Assembly: GCA_024399225.1 (NCBI GenBank)
Contig: JAKSHV010000068.1
Location: forward strand, 1 to 6,267
Direction: 5' to 3'
DNA length: 6,267 bases
From: an archaeon
GTDB lineage: Archaea; Thermoplasmatota; Thermoplasmata; Methanomassiliicoccales; Methanomethylophilaceae
The notes beneath the pieces are model-generated. The model worked only from the letters and a program-made list of their open reading frames with translations. It made no database searches and was not told the DNA's origin. This document shows positions 1-5,668 of this stretch, one piece after another; the first letter of the stretch is position 1, and every line of letters begins with the position of its first letter. The translations under genes and the position numbers were made by a program.

Positions 1-58
1 TGAATCCCGAGGTCAAGATTCAGTGTAGAATCAATTTACCTCGGGAGTTATAGGTAAA
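1..58. repeat. Cluster of overlapping inverted repeats
   Basis: This gene-free left edge contains a perfect 9-base inverted repeat, TCCCGAGGT at 5-13 and ACCTCGGGA at 38-46. Inside its loop lies a second one, GATTC at 17-21 and GAATC at 28-32, so the two can stack into one long hairpin. Two other pairings compete with it: TGAATC at 1-6 with GATTCA at 17-22, and TTTACC at 35-40 with GGTAAA at 53-58. The arms are exact. The function is unknown: it could be the 3' end of a transcript from either side, a small structured RNA, or a protein-binding site. The window edge prevents a firmer call. Confidence 0.5.
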
Positions 59-62
59 GGGT

Positions 63-81
63 TTTCCCCTTGCGGGGGAAA
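63..81 (-). terminator. Candidate hairpin after the ABC operon
   Basis: Seven perfect base pairs (TTTCCCC at 63-69 with GGGGAAA at 75-81) enclose a five-base loop, starting six bases beyond the permease stop codon. On the minus strand the stem is followed by AACCCTTTACC rather than a clean T-run, so it is a weak intrinsic terminator. It may act as a 3'-end stabilising hairpin or together with the inverted repeats further left. Confidence 0.4.
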
Positions 82-86
82 TGGTT

Positions 87-890
87 TCACATGTCCCTTC
101 TCTTGAAGAGGTAGCATCCGGCGACGCTGGTGACAACTCCCCATACGAAGAGTACGACGACGTTGCGGACGGTATCCTCGACGGGCTCCATTGTGAATAC
201 AGGAGTGGTGCTGCCGGGAAGGGTGAATCCACTGAGGTCCATACAGTACACGATGGAGTTCATAGCATCGGTCATGCACCACCAGGTGTCGATGTGGGCG
301 AACTGGTGGAGAAGGCTGGAGACCAGACTGAGTGCAAACAGCTGGAGCAGCAGAGAAATTATGATCGCAGTACCACCGTTCTTGGCAATGGAACTCACGA
401 ACATGCAGAGTCCTGTGATGGCGAAGATGCAGAACACCGAGACGATGAGGGATTTGCCCAGATCGACGTTGAATCCGCCTTCCATGACGAGCGTGAACAC
501 GGCGATGAACACGTAGTAGAATGCAGTGAATCCGATGACGATAATGAGGGATGCGAACATCTTTCCAAGGTAGATCACCCACTTGCGGACGGGCTTGGTC
601 AGGAGGATGAGCGCGGTGCGGTCCTGGAACTCGGATACGATGGAGGTGGAGGTGAACAGTACGCCTGCGAGGGTGATGATGGTCGCGAGGGTTCCCAGGA
701 GGGCCGCGGTGATCTGGTCGACATTGTCGTATCCGTCGCCGAGGGCGTAGGGGACGATGGTCTCGATACCGAGGATCGCGAGCATGATGATGCTGAAGAT
801 GAGGAACTTCTTTCCGTGGACGAACTTCCTCATCTCGTTCCTGCAGATAACGACTGCCTGCCTGATGTCGTCAGATAGATCTACGTTCAT
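87..890 (-). CDS. ABC-2 type transporter permease
   Basis: This 267-residue membrane subunit should pair with the ATPase encoded just upstream to form an exporter. About six hydrophobic segments are visible, near residues 28-50, 62-84, 108-133, 146-167, 173-195 and 242-262. After segment 2, residues 83-110 read like the ABC-2 family signature (SIVSEFQDRT, then LLTKPVRK and LGK), the cytoplasmic coupling region of such permeases. The N-terminal 25 residues are charged and cytoplasmic, and the protein ends in a positive KRRDM tail. The ATG lies one base after the ATPase TAA, with GAGGT just before it overlapping the end of the ATPase gene, so translation is probably coupled. No substrate can be read from the sequence. 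Drug, peptide or bacteriocin-like export and self-protection are common roles for relatives. Confidence 0.88.
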   Translation of the reverse strand: MNVDLSDDIRQAVVICRNEMRKFVHGKKFLIFSIIMLAILGIETIVPYALGDGYDNVDQITAALLGTLATIITLAGVLFTSTSIVSEFQDRTALILLTKPVRKWVIYLGKMFASLIIVIGFTAFYYVFIAVFTLVMEGGFNVDLGKSLIVSVFCIFAITGLCMFVSSIAKNGGTAIIISLLLQLFALSLVSSLLHQFAHIDTWWCMTDAMNSIVYCMDLSGFTLPGSTTPVFTMEPVEDTVRNVVVLFVWGVVTSVAGCYLFKRRDM

Positions 891-891
891 C

Positions 892-1860
892 TTACCTCGA
901 CTCCTTGATTAAACTGAGATATTTGTCTTCCAGTGCGTTGGCGCTCTCGGACATTCCGCAGATTGGGAAGTCCAGGGTGGCAAGGTCCTTGTAGAGCCTT
1001 GCAAGCTCGGCCCTCTCTCCTCTGAGCCTGACGTCGATCTCGCCGCCGTTGCGTTCGGCGGAGACGACATTGGCAAGACCGCAGATGGATTCGATCATGG
1101 CGTCGCTGGGCACGTCAAGGGGCTTGACAACGACGACACGGGTGTCGGCATCTGCGATGACCTTGTCGAAGTCGTCGTTGAGGAGGAGTGTACCGTGGTT
1201 GATCATGGCGATACGGTCGCAGAGGTCAGTGACCTCGTGCATCATATGGGAGCTCATGAAGACGGTGAGATTGTTGTTGTCGTTCCTGATGTTCTTCAGG
1301 ATCTCCCTCATCTCGGCCATACCCCTGGGGTCGAGTCCAGAGGTGGGCTCGTCGAGGATGACGACGCTGGGGTCGTTGAGAAGCGAAAGACCCAGTGAGA
1401 TCCTCTGCCTCATTCCCTTGGAGAAGGTTCCGATCTTCTTGTCGGCCCACTCCTCCATCTTGACGCGGGCGAGAATGGCCTCGGTGTCGTTCTGGATGGA
1501 ATCCTTGCTCATTCCGTAGAGCTCTCCGATGTACTTGAAGGTCTGACGGGGGGTGAGGAAGGGGTAGAACTCGGGGGTCTCCACAACGGTTCCGACGCCT
1601 TCGAGAGCTTTCTTAGGGTCCTCGAATACGTCGTTTCCGTTGATGTACACATTACCGGAGGTCGCGTGAATCAGGTTGGTGAGGATCTTCAGAGAAGTAC
1701 TCTTTCCCGCACCGTTCGGACCCAGGAATCCGGTGAAACTGTTCTTCTTGATCTTCAGATTAAGGTCGTTGACGGCGACGAAGTCACCGTAGACCTTCCT
1801 GAGATTGTCAAATTCGATAGGGCAATCGGATATGTTATCACATTCCTTTGTACGGGGCAC
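892..1860 (-). CDS. ABC transporter ATP-binding protein (bacitracin/lantibiotic-resistance type)
   Basis: This 322-residue ATPase should power the adjacent permease. Motifs in order: Walker A GPNGAGKST (residues 47-55); VVETPEFYP (92-100), where the usual Q-loop glutamine is replaced by Glu94; a degenerate signature FSKGMRQR (146-153); Walker B with catalytic Glu, VVILDEP (166-172); D-loop GLDP; and switch His205 in SSHMMHE. The glutamate 'E-loop' is known from LanF/BcrA-like ATPases, so this belongs near that group. Residues from about 235 form the variable C-terminal extension usual for ABC-2 ATPases. The start is GTG: a TAG codon lies directly before it in frame and no later ATG precedes Walker A. 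A TATA-like box about 20 bases upstream suggests a leaderless or very short-leader message. It is the first gene of a two-gene operon. Confidence 0.92.
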   Translation of the reverse strand: MPRTKECDNISDCPIEFDNLRKVYGDFVAVNDLNLKIKKNSFTGFLGPNGAGKSTSLKILTNLIHATSGNVYINGNDVFEDPKKALEGVGTVVETPEFYPFLTPRQTFKYIGELYGMSKDSIQNDTEAILARVKMEEWADKKIGTFSKGMRQRISLGLSLLNDPSVVILDEPTSGLDPRGMAEMREILKNIRNDNNNLTVFMSSHMMHEVTDLCDRIAMINHGTLLLNDDFDKVIADADTRVVVVKPLDVPSDAMIESICGLANVVSAERNGGEIDVRLRGERAELARLYKDLATLDFPICGMSESANALEDKYLSLIKESR

Positions 1861-1875
1861 CTATTTTAATAGCGT

Positions 1876-1883
1876 GATATAAA
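1876..1883 (-). promoter_or_regulatory. TATA box of the ABC operon
   Basis: TTTATATC on the minus strand is centred about 20 bases before the GTG start of the ATPase. This fits an archaeal promoter whose transcript starts at or very near the start codon. No strong Shine-Dalgarno site precedes the GTG, which agrees with leaderless translation. Confidence 0.55.
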
Positions 1884-1887
1884 GATG

Positions 1888-1916
1888 TTCCAGACAAAAT
1901 GTATTCTTGTCTGAAA
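1888..1916. promoter_or_regulatory. Inverted repeat, candidate operator of the ABC operon
   Basis: CAGACAA at 1891-1897 and TTGTCTG at 1907-1913 are perfect inverted arms around a 9-base AT-rich spacer. TT and AA outside a single mismatch extend the symmetry to 1888-1916. It lies immediately upstream of the ATPase TATA box. Arm length, spacing and position fit a site for a dimeric helix-turn-helix regulator. An overlapping wider pair (GTTCCAG at 1887-1893, CTGGAAC at 1923-1929) adds more symmetry. No regulator gene is seen in the window. Confidence 0.5.
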
Positions 1917-1936
1917 AGCTAACTGGAACTAGAGAG

Positions 1937-1944
1937 TTATATAA
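1937..1944 (-). promoter_or_regulatory. Possible second, upstream TATA box of the ABC operon
   Basis: TTATATAA is a good TATA-like sequence and is itself palindromic. Read on the minus strand it would place a transcript start near 1910-1918, at the edge of the CAGACAA inverted repeat, giving a leader of about 50-58 bases. It also lies in the AT-rich tail of the preceding terminator hairpin, so it may only be termination sequence. Confidence 0.3.
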
Positions 1945-1965
1945 GAATAGGCCTCCGAAGAGGCC
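1938..1965 (-). terminator. Terminator hairpin of the ligase-ACT-EF operon
   Basis: A perfect 6-bp stem (GGCCTC/GAGGCC, 1950-1965) is capped on the minus strand by TTCG closed by C and G, the very stable cUUCGg tetraloop. It begins 9 bases after the TAA of the last operon gene and is followed on that strand by TATTCTTATATAA. The downstream tract is AT-rich rather than pure T, but position and structure suit an operon end. Confidence 0.65.
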
Positions 1966-1974
1966 GTGAAAGGT

Positions 1975-2928
1975 TTAGGGGAAGATGATGGTTCCGATGA
2001 CCCTGAGCTTTCCGCCGTCATAGTACATGACGATTCCCTTGTCTCCGGGTTTGTGGATCATCTCTCCGTCGATCTCGAGGGTGACGTCTGATTCCTTGTC
2101 GGGTCCGGCCGCGGTGACGCGGATGGGCAGGATCTGCATCCAGTGTCCCACGTGGAGCATCATTCCCTCCTTGATGGCGTTCTTCCAGTATTTGTTGTAC
2201 TGGATCTTGCCGGTGAAGGATTTGCTCATCTTGATGGCGGGATCGGTGGAACAGACCATTCCCCTGTCGAGCTCCTCGGAGTCGATGTCCCTGAGTGCCA
2301 GGCCGACGTGGTCTCCCTTGACTCCGTCATCCGCATCGATATCGTGCTTCTGGATGGACTTGAGGGTGACGACCTTGTTGAGGGGCCATACGGTCATCTT
2401 GTCGTGCTTCTTGAAGTAACCGTCAGCGACGGATCCGAGTACGACGGTTCCGACTCCCTTGACGTTGAAGTGGCTGTCGACGGGACAGGATCCACAGGTT
2501 CCGTCGCCTGCCTTCCTGTTCTCCGCCTTTGCCATCTCGACAAGTGCCAGACGCATGTCGACGTGGTTCTCCTCGACGAACTTGTAGTTCTCCAGGGAGG
2601 TTCCGGCGATCAGAGGGGTGAGCTGCTCGGGCTGGATGTAGTTCCTGAGGACGATCCATCCCTTGTCCATCTTCTGGGAGTCCACCATGACGATGGTCTC
2701 TCCCAGGAAGGAGTCGATCTTGTCTACCACGAGGATGCAGAACTCCGCCATCTCGGTGGCATAGAAGAGGGACTGCAGTTTGTCGGGGTACTTGGTGGGC
2801 TCGACGAGGGTGATGGAGTCGTTTCCGTCCTTGACCTCGTAGAAGGTCATGTCGGTGACAGTTCCTTTCTTACCGATCTTGTCTGCCAGGCCGGGTGCTC
2901 CGACAACCGCGATGTTGAGGTTTCCCAT
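1975..2928 (-). CDS. EF1A/SelB-like protein with degenerate G domain (pseudo-GTPase)
   Basis: This 317-residue relative of EF-Tu/EF1A/SelB has an abnormal GTPase part. Residues 150-230 match domain II (VKGVGTVVLG, then SIQKHD, GDHVGLALR and LDRGMV), and about 235-317 resemble domain III, ending LRVIGTIIFP. The first 135 residues keep the G-domain outline (LNIAVVG; AEFCILVVD at 61-69; WIVLRN at 91-96). However, the P-loop is replaced by GAPGLADKIGKKGT without GKS/T, DxxG by EPTKYPDK (43-50), and NKxD by NYIQ (96-99). A CGSC motif at 145-148 opens domain II. GTP hydrolysis and normal factor activity are therefore unlikely; a tRNA-binding, scaffolding or regulatory role is inference. The ATG lies 2 bases after the ACT gene stop with GGAGAT before it, so it is translated within the ligase operon. 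An earlier in-frame start would read through the ACT gene in the wrong frame. Confidence 0.85.
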   Translation of the reverse strand: MGNLNIAVVGAPGLADKIGKKGTVTDMTFYEVKDGNDSITLVEPTKYPDKLQSLFYATEMAEFCILVVDKIDSFLGETIVMVDSQKMDKGWIVLRNYIQPEQLTPLIAGTSLENYKFVEENHVDMRLALVEMAKAENRKAGDGTCGSCPVDSHFNVKGVGTVVLGSVADGYFKKHDKMTVWPLNKVVTLKSIQKHDIDADDGVKGDHVGLALRDIDSEELDRGMVCSTDPAIKMSKSFTGKIQYNKYWKNAIKEGMMLHVGHWMQILPIRVTAAGPDKESDVTLEIDGEMIHKPGDKGIVMYYDGGKLRVIGTIIFP

Positions 2929-2930
2929 GC

Positions 2931-3356
2931 TCAGATCTCCGCTGCCTTGACCAGCTCGAGGCCGGCCTTGGTGAGGGCGTCGATGGCCTTCTCGGGGCTG
3001 TCGACCCTCATGAAGAGTCCCTGTACGTTCTTGCCGGTGAAGGCGTATCCGTACTCGATGTTGATTCCTGCGACTCCGAGTGCCTGGGAGGCTCCGAAGA
3101 GTGCTCCGGGGACGTCTGCGATCCTGACACCGATGATGTCGGTCTTCTTGACGATGATGTTCTTTGCCTGGAGCTTTGCGATTGCCTCGTCGGGGTTGTC
3201 GACGATAGCACGGAGGATTCCGAACTCGGTGGACTCGGCAAGGTTGCATGCCTTCATGTTGATTCCGCATTCCTCGAGGACCTTGGCGGTCTTGGCGAGG
3301 GATCCGGGAGCGTTGTTCACGAAGATAGACAGCTGTGTGATGATGTTTGCATTCAT
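2931..3356 (-). CDS. Tandem ACT-domain protein, probable amino-acid sensor
   Basis: This 141-residue protein consists almost entirely of two ACT domains. The first (residues about 6-68) has the loop NNAPGSL (14-20), where ACT domains usually bind an amino acid, followed by LEECGINM and the strand FGILRAIVD. The second (about 72-140) has ADVPGALF (80-87), AGINIEYGYAF and a final strand LFMRVDSPEKA. This is the stand-alone double-ACT type (COG4747-like) often found beside PaaK-family aryl-CoA ligases, where it is presumed to sense aromatic or branched amino acids. No catalytic domain is present. The chosen ATG is one base after the ligase TGA and has GGGTG about 8 bases upstream. An ATG 21 bases earlier would add residues unrelated to the domain. 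It is the middle gene of a three-gene operon. Confidence 0.88.
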   Translation of the reverse strand: MNANIITQLSIFVNNAPGSLAKTAKVLEECGINMKACNLAESTEFGILRAIVDNPDEAIAKLQAKNIIVKKTDIIGVRIADVPGALFGASQALGVAGINIEYGYAFTGKNVQGLFMRVDSPEKAIDALTKAGLELVKAAEI

Positions 3357-3357
3357 T

Positions 3358-4656
3358 TCAGAACACCCTTGTATCAATGACTCTCTTTGCCTTTCCGTCG
3401 AACCTGGGGAGCTCTCCGGGAGCCTTGAGTTCTACGGTGACGGCGATGTTAAGGTATTTCTTGAGCTCGGTCTCGATGAAGGCCCTGAGCATCTGCATCT
3501 CCTCGAGCTTGTCGCTGAAGGCTTCGGGTTTGATCTCGACCTGGATGATCATCTGGTCGAGGTCTCCTTCCCTGGAGACGTTGATCATGTACTGGTCTCC
3601 GACCTGGGGGATCCTCATCAGAGTGTACTCGATCTGGGAGGGGAAGACGTTGATTCCGCGGATGATGAGCATGTCGTCGCTCCTTCCGGTGATCCTCTCG
3701 ATCCTGGGGGAGGTCCTGCCGCACTCGCAGGGCTCTTCGTGGAGGGTGGTGATGTCCTTCATCTTGTAACGGATCATGGGCATTGCCTCCTTCTTGAGCA
3801 TGGTGCAGACGAGCTCTCCCTTGTTTCCGGGCTCGAGGACCTCTCCGGTCTCGGGGTCGAGGATCTCGACGTACATGATGTCGGGGCAGATGTGGGGTCC
3901 GTGCTGTGCCTCGCACTCGCAGAACATGGGTCCTGCCTGCTCGGAGGTTCCGTAGATGTCGATACATTTTGCACCGGTCTCGGCCTCGAACTTTGCCCTC
4001 ATGGTCTCTGACCAGGGCTCTGCACCGAGGATACATTTCTTGAGGTTCATGTCCCTCTTCCAGTCGATTCCCATCTGCTTTGCGGTGGTGATGAGGTGGG
4101 TGAGGTAGGAGGGGGTACAGGCGATGGCAGTACATCCGAGGTCCTGCATCATCTCGAGCTGCCTCTGGGTGTTTCCGGTTCCTGCGGGGAGGACGGTTGC
4201 ACCGATCTTCTCTGCTCCGTAGTGGAGTCCGAGACCTCCGGTGAAGAGTCCGTATCCGTATGCGACCTGGAGGGTGTCGTCGGCGGTGAGTCCGGCGGCG
4301 GTGAGGGACCTTGCAAGTGCCTCGGTCCAGTAGTCGAGGTCGTTCCTGGTGTATGCGACGCAGGTGGGCTTTCCGGAGGTTCCGGAGGACATGTGGTACC
4401 TTACGATCTCGCTCTTGTCGACGGTGAACATCTTGTCGGGGTAGTTGTCCCTGAGGTCCTGTTTGTACATGAAGGGGAGCTTCTGGATGTCCTCGAGGGT
4501 GTTGATGTCGAGAGGGGAGACGTTGGCCGCCCTCATCCTGTCGTGGTAGAACTTGTTGAAGCTGTACAGGTTGTTGACGAGTTTTTTGAGCTGTACACGC
4601 TGCATCTCCTTGATCTGGTCAAGGGGCATTGTTTCGATACGGGGATTCCACATCAT
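3358..4656 (-). CDS. paaK: Phenylacetate-CoA ligase family (aryl-CoA ligase)
   Basis: This 432-residue adenylate-forming enzyme activates an aryl acid, typically phenylacetate or indoleacetate, to its CoA thioester with ATP. It has full family length and no gaps. The N-terminus MMWNPRIETM is typical of PaaK. The phosphate loop is SSGTSGKPT (about 90-98), with Ser where SGTTGKP is usual. YGYGLFTGGLG (133-143) and the GAEPWSE block (211-217) follow, then the A5 motif YGTSE (235-239), A8 GRSDDMLIIRG (324-334) and catalytic Lys422 in FDGKAKR. Cysteines in FCEC (245-248) and PCECG (309-313) could form a metal site. GTG at 4665 and ATGs at 4656 and 4653 are all possible starts; GTGATT just upstream of the two ATGs acts as ribosome site, and 4653 fits spacing equally well. 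It heads the operon. In anaerobic archaea this enzyme often works with indolepyruvate ferredoxin oxidoreductase, which is not in this window. The exact substrate is unproven. Confidence 0.93.
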   Translation of the reverse strand: MMWNPRIETMPLDQIKEMQRVQLKKLVNNLYSFNKFYHDRMRAANVSPLDINTLEDIQKLPFMYKQDLRDNYPDKMFTVDKSEIVRYHMSSGTSGKPTCVAYTRNDLDYWTEALARSLTAAGLTADDTLQVAYGYGLFTGGLGLHYGAEKIGATVLPAGTGNTQRQLEMMQDLGCTAIACTPSYLTHLITTAKQMGIDWKRDMNLKKCILGAEPWSETMRAKFEAETGAKCIDIYGTSEQAGPMFCECEAQHGPHICPDIMYVEILDPETGEVLEPGNKGELVCTMLKKEAMPMIRYKMKDITTLHEEPCECGRTSPRIERITGRSDDMLIIRGINVFPSQIEYTLMRIPQVGDQYMINVSREGDLDQMIIQVEIKPEAFSDKLEEMQMLRAFIETELKKYLNIAVTVELKAPGELPRFDGKAKRVIDTRVF

Positions 4657-4690
4657 AATAATCACAATGTTTTATTGGGGTCGACATTCC

Positions 4691-4712
4691 TTTTTTAACA
4701 TATAATATATGT
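4691..4712. promoter_or_regulatory. Divergent promoter with 15-base palindrome
   Basis: Only 63 bases separate the ligase and methyltransferase starts. At 4698-4712 lies a perfect palindrome, ACATATA and TATATGT around one A. On the minus strand it supplies a TATA-like element about 25 bases before a predicted transcript start near 4675-4680, giving a leader of roughly 20 bases that holds GTGATT. On the plus strand TTTTTTAA at 4691-4698 is centred 26 bases before the methyltransferase ATG, which lacks a Shine-Dalgarno site, so that message is probably leaderless. The palindrome could be a shared TATA element or an operator. Confidence 0.6.
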
Positions 4713-4719
4713 CGCCTGC

Positions 4720-5310
4720 ATGGACGCGCAGAAGGATGCTTGGGAGCAGCTTTATTCCACCCAGTCGAGACCCTGGAGGGGTGTCGCGGACCTCTCGTGG
4801 ACCGCAGTCGAGAAGGGCGAGAAAGTGCTCGACCTCGGATGCGGCAACGGAAAGAGTTCCCTTGCACTCCTTGAAAAAGGATGCATCGTGACCGGGGCGG
4901 ATTTCTCCGAGTCCGCGATCGAATCCTGCAGAAAGAACATCGGCGACAGGGCAAGGTTCGTTGTTGCTGATGTGAGAGACCTTCCGTTCGAGACCGACGA
5001 GTTCGATGCCGTACTCGCAGTGCACGTCCTGGAACATGTGCCGGAGGAGGATCTGGCACTTGCGGTTTCAGAGGTTCTCAGGATCGTCAGGAACGGAGGT
5101 ACGGTCTATCTCCAGTGCTTCGCGGAAGGTGACATGAGGTCCGAAGGGAAGAAGGAGGATGTCCGCAACGGAATCCTCTACAGGTACTTCTCCGAGATGG
5201 ATGTTGAGCTCATGTTCTGCTGCGCTTCCGAAGTGAACATCGAACCCATAGAGGAACCCACACGCTTCGGAACCGTCAGAAGAAGGCTCCAATGCGTCAT
5301 CCGCAAGTGA
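4720..5310 (+). CDS. Class I SAM-dependent methyltransferase
   Basis: This 196-residue soluble protein has the Rossmann-like methyltransferase fold. Motif I is VLDLGCGNG (residues 36-44), which binds S-adenosylmethionine. An acidic residue at the end of strand 2 (Asp61 in GADFSESAI) should hold the ribose, Asp84 in VADVRDLPF lies near the adenine, and FDAVLAVHVLEHVPEED (95-111) is the Methyltransf_11-type motif with LEH. The C-terminal part keeps NGGTVYLQCF and a final LQCVIRK strand. The N-terminal WEQLYSTQSRPWRG segment resembles the entry lid of small-molecule methyltransferases. The substrate cannot be told. It starts divergently from the ligase operon across a short shared promoter, with no ribosome site before the ATG. 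The next gene has its own TATA-like element, so this gene is probably transcribed alone. Confidence 0.9.
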   Translation: MDAQKDAWEQLYSTQSRPWRGVADLSWTAVEKGEKVLDLGCGNGKSSLALLEKGCIVTGADFSESAIESCRKNIGDRARFVVADVRDLPFETDEFDAVLAVHVLEHVPEEDLALAVSEVLRIVRNGGTVYLQCFAEGDMRSEGKKEDVRNGILYRYFSEMDVELMFCCASEVNIEPIEEPTRFGTVRRRLQCVIRK

Positions 5311-5325
5311 TTTCCTGCGCACTCT

Positions 5326-5334
5326 CTTTTATAG
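5326..5334 (+). promoter_or_regulatory. TATA box of the membrane protein/YkgJ unit
   Basis: CTTTTATAG is centred about 35 bases before the next ATG, predicting a transcript start near 5356 and a leader of about 9 bases. GGTAAT at 5355-5360 resembles a Shine-Dalgarno site with one mismatch to GGTGAT. The T-rich CTCTCTTTTA just before it may also end the methyltransferase transcript. Confidence 0.45.
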
Positions 5335-5364
5335 AGGACATCAATCCACCGTACGGTAATTATC

Positions 5365-5658
5365 ATGGTCGACTTCGAACTCGAAGGCAGTAAAAAGGCG
5401 GCACCCAAGATCGGTGCCATCCACATGGTCGTTGTGACCGACATCATCGCAGTCATCGGAATCGCATGCTACCTTGCCGGCGTCGGCATCGGAGCGGCCA
5501 TCTTCGGAGGACTCGGACTCGTGATGGGCGGATACAGCATGGGATTCGTCCACAAGCACGCGGAATCCAACGTCAAGCTCCTCCTCGGACTCTCCGGAGC
5601 TGCCCTCCTCATCTCCGTCATCGCATTCATGATGGGCTTCATGGCCATCCTCGACTGA
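5365..5658 (+). CDS. Small three-helix membrane protein, unknown function
   Basis: I do not recognise a family for this 97-residue protein. A charged N-terminus (MVDFELEGSKK, about 16 residues) is followed by three hydrophobic segments near residues 18-40, 42-62 and 70-95. The second is very rich in glycine and small residues (GIGAAIFGGLGLVMGGYSMG), which favours tight helix packing. The loop HKHAESNVK (63-71) between helices 2 and 3 is polar and contains two histidines. The protein ends directly after helix 3. Codon use is rich in C- or G-ending codons like its neighbours, and third-position bias supports real coding. It has a candidate promoter of its own and is followed 10 bases later by the YkgJ-type gene, so the two are probably co-transcribed. 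A small membrane partner or anchor is possible but unproven. Confidence 0.75.
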   Translation: MVDFELEGSKKAAPKIGAIHMVVVTDIIAVIGIACYLAGVGIGAAIFGGLGLVMGGYSMGFVHKHAESNVKLLLGLSGAALLISVIAFMMGFMAILD

Positions 5659-5668
5659 ACGTGGTAAC

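Noticed and set aside
81..878. 265-residue open frame on the plus strand opposite the permease
   Set aside because: It is a shadow of the permease gene: acidic, repetitive composition with no recognisable domain, while the minus strand gives six membrane helices and an ABC-2 motif.
1975..3270. Longer 431-residue version of the EF-like protein
   Set aside because: The extra 114 residues are Arg/His/Gly-rich out-of-frame reading of the ACT gene. The ATG at 2928 has a ribosome site and begins the family-like MGNLNIAVVG.
2931..3377. ACT protein starting 21 bases earlier
   Set aside because: The extra residues overlap the end of the ligase gene and add nothing to the ACT fold. The ATG at 3356 is one base after the ligase stop and has GGGTG upstream.
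2143..4011. 622-residue open frame on the plus strand across the ligase operon
   Set aside because: It lies antisense to three genes with clear family motifs. Its Asp/Val/Glu/Leu/Gly-rich, low-complexity translation is the mirror of strongly biased codons on the minus strand.
3358..4656. Ser for Thr in the ligase phosphate loop (SGTSGKP) as a sign of inactivity
   Set aside because: Ser is a conservative change that keeps the hydroxyl, and the other core motifs including the A10 lysine are intact, so the enzyme is probably active.
4619..5059. Minus-strand open frames opposite the methyltransferase
   Set aside because: They overlap a gene with clear SAM-binding motifs and translate to Arg/Pro/Ser-rich sequence without domains.
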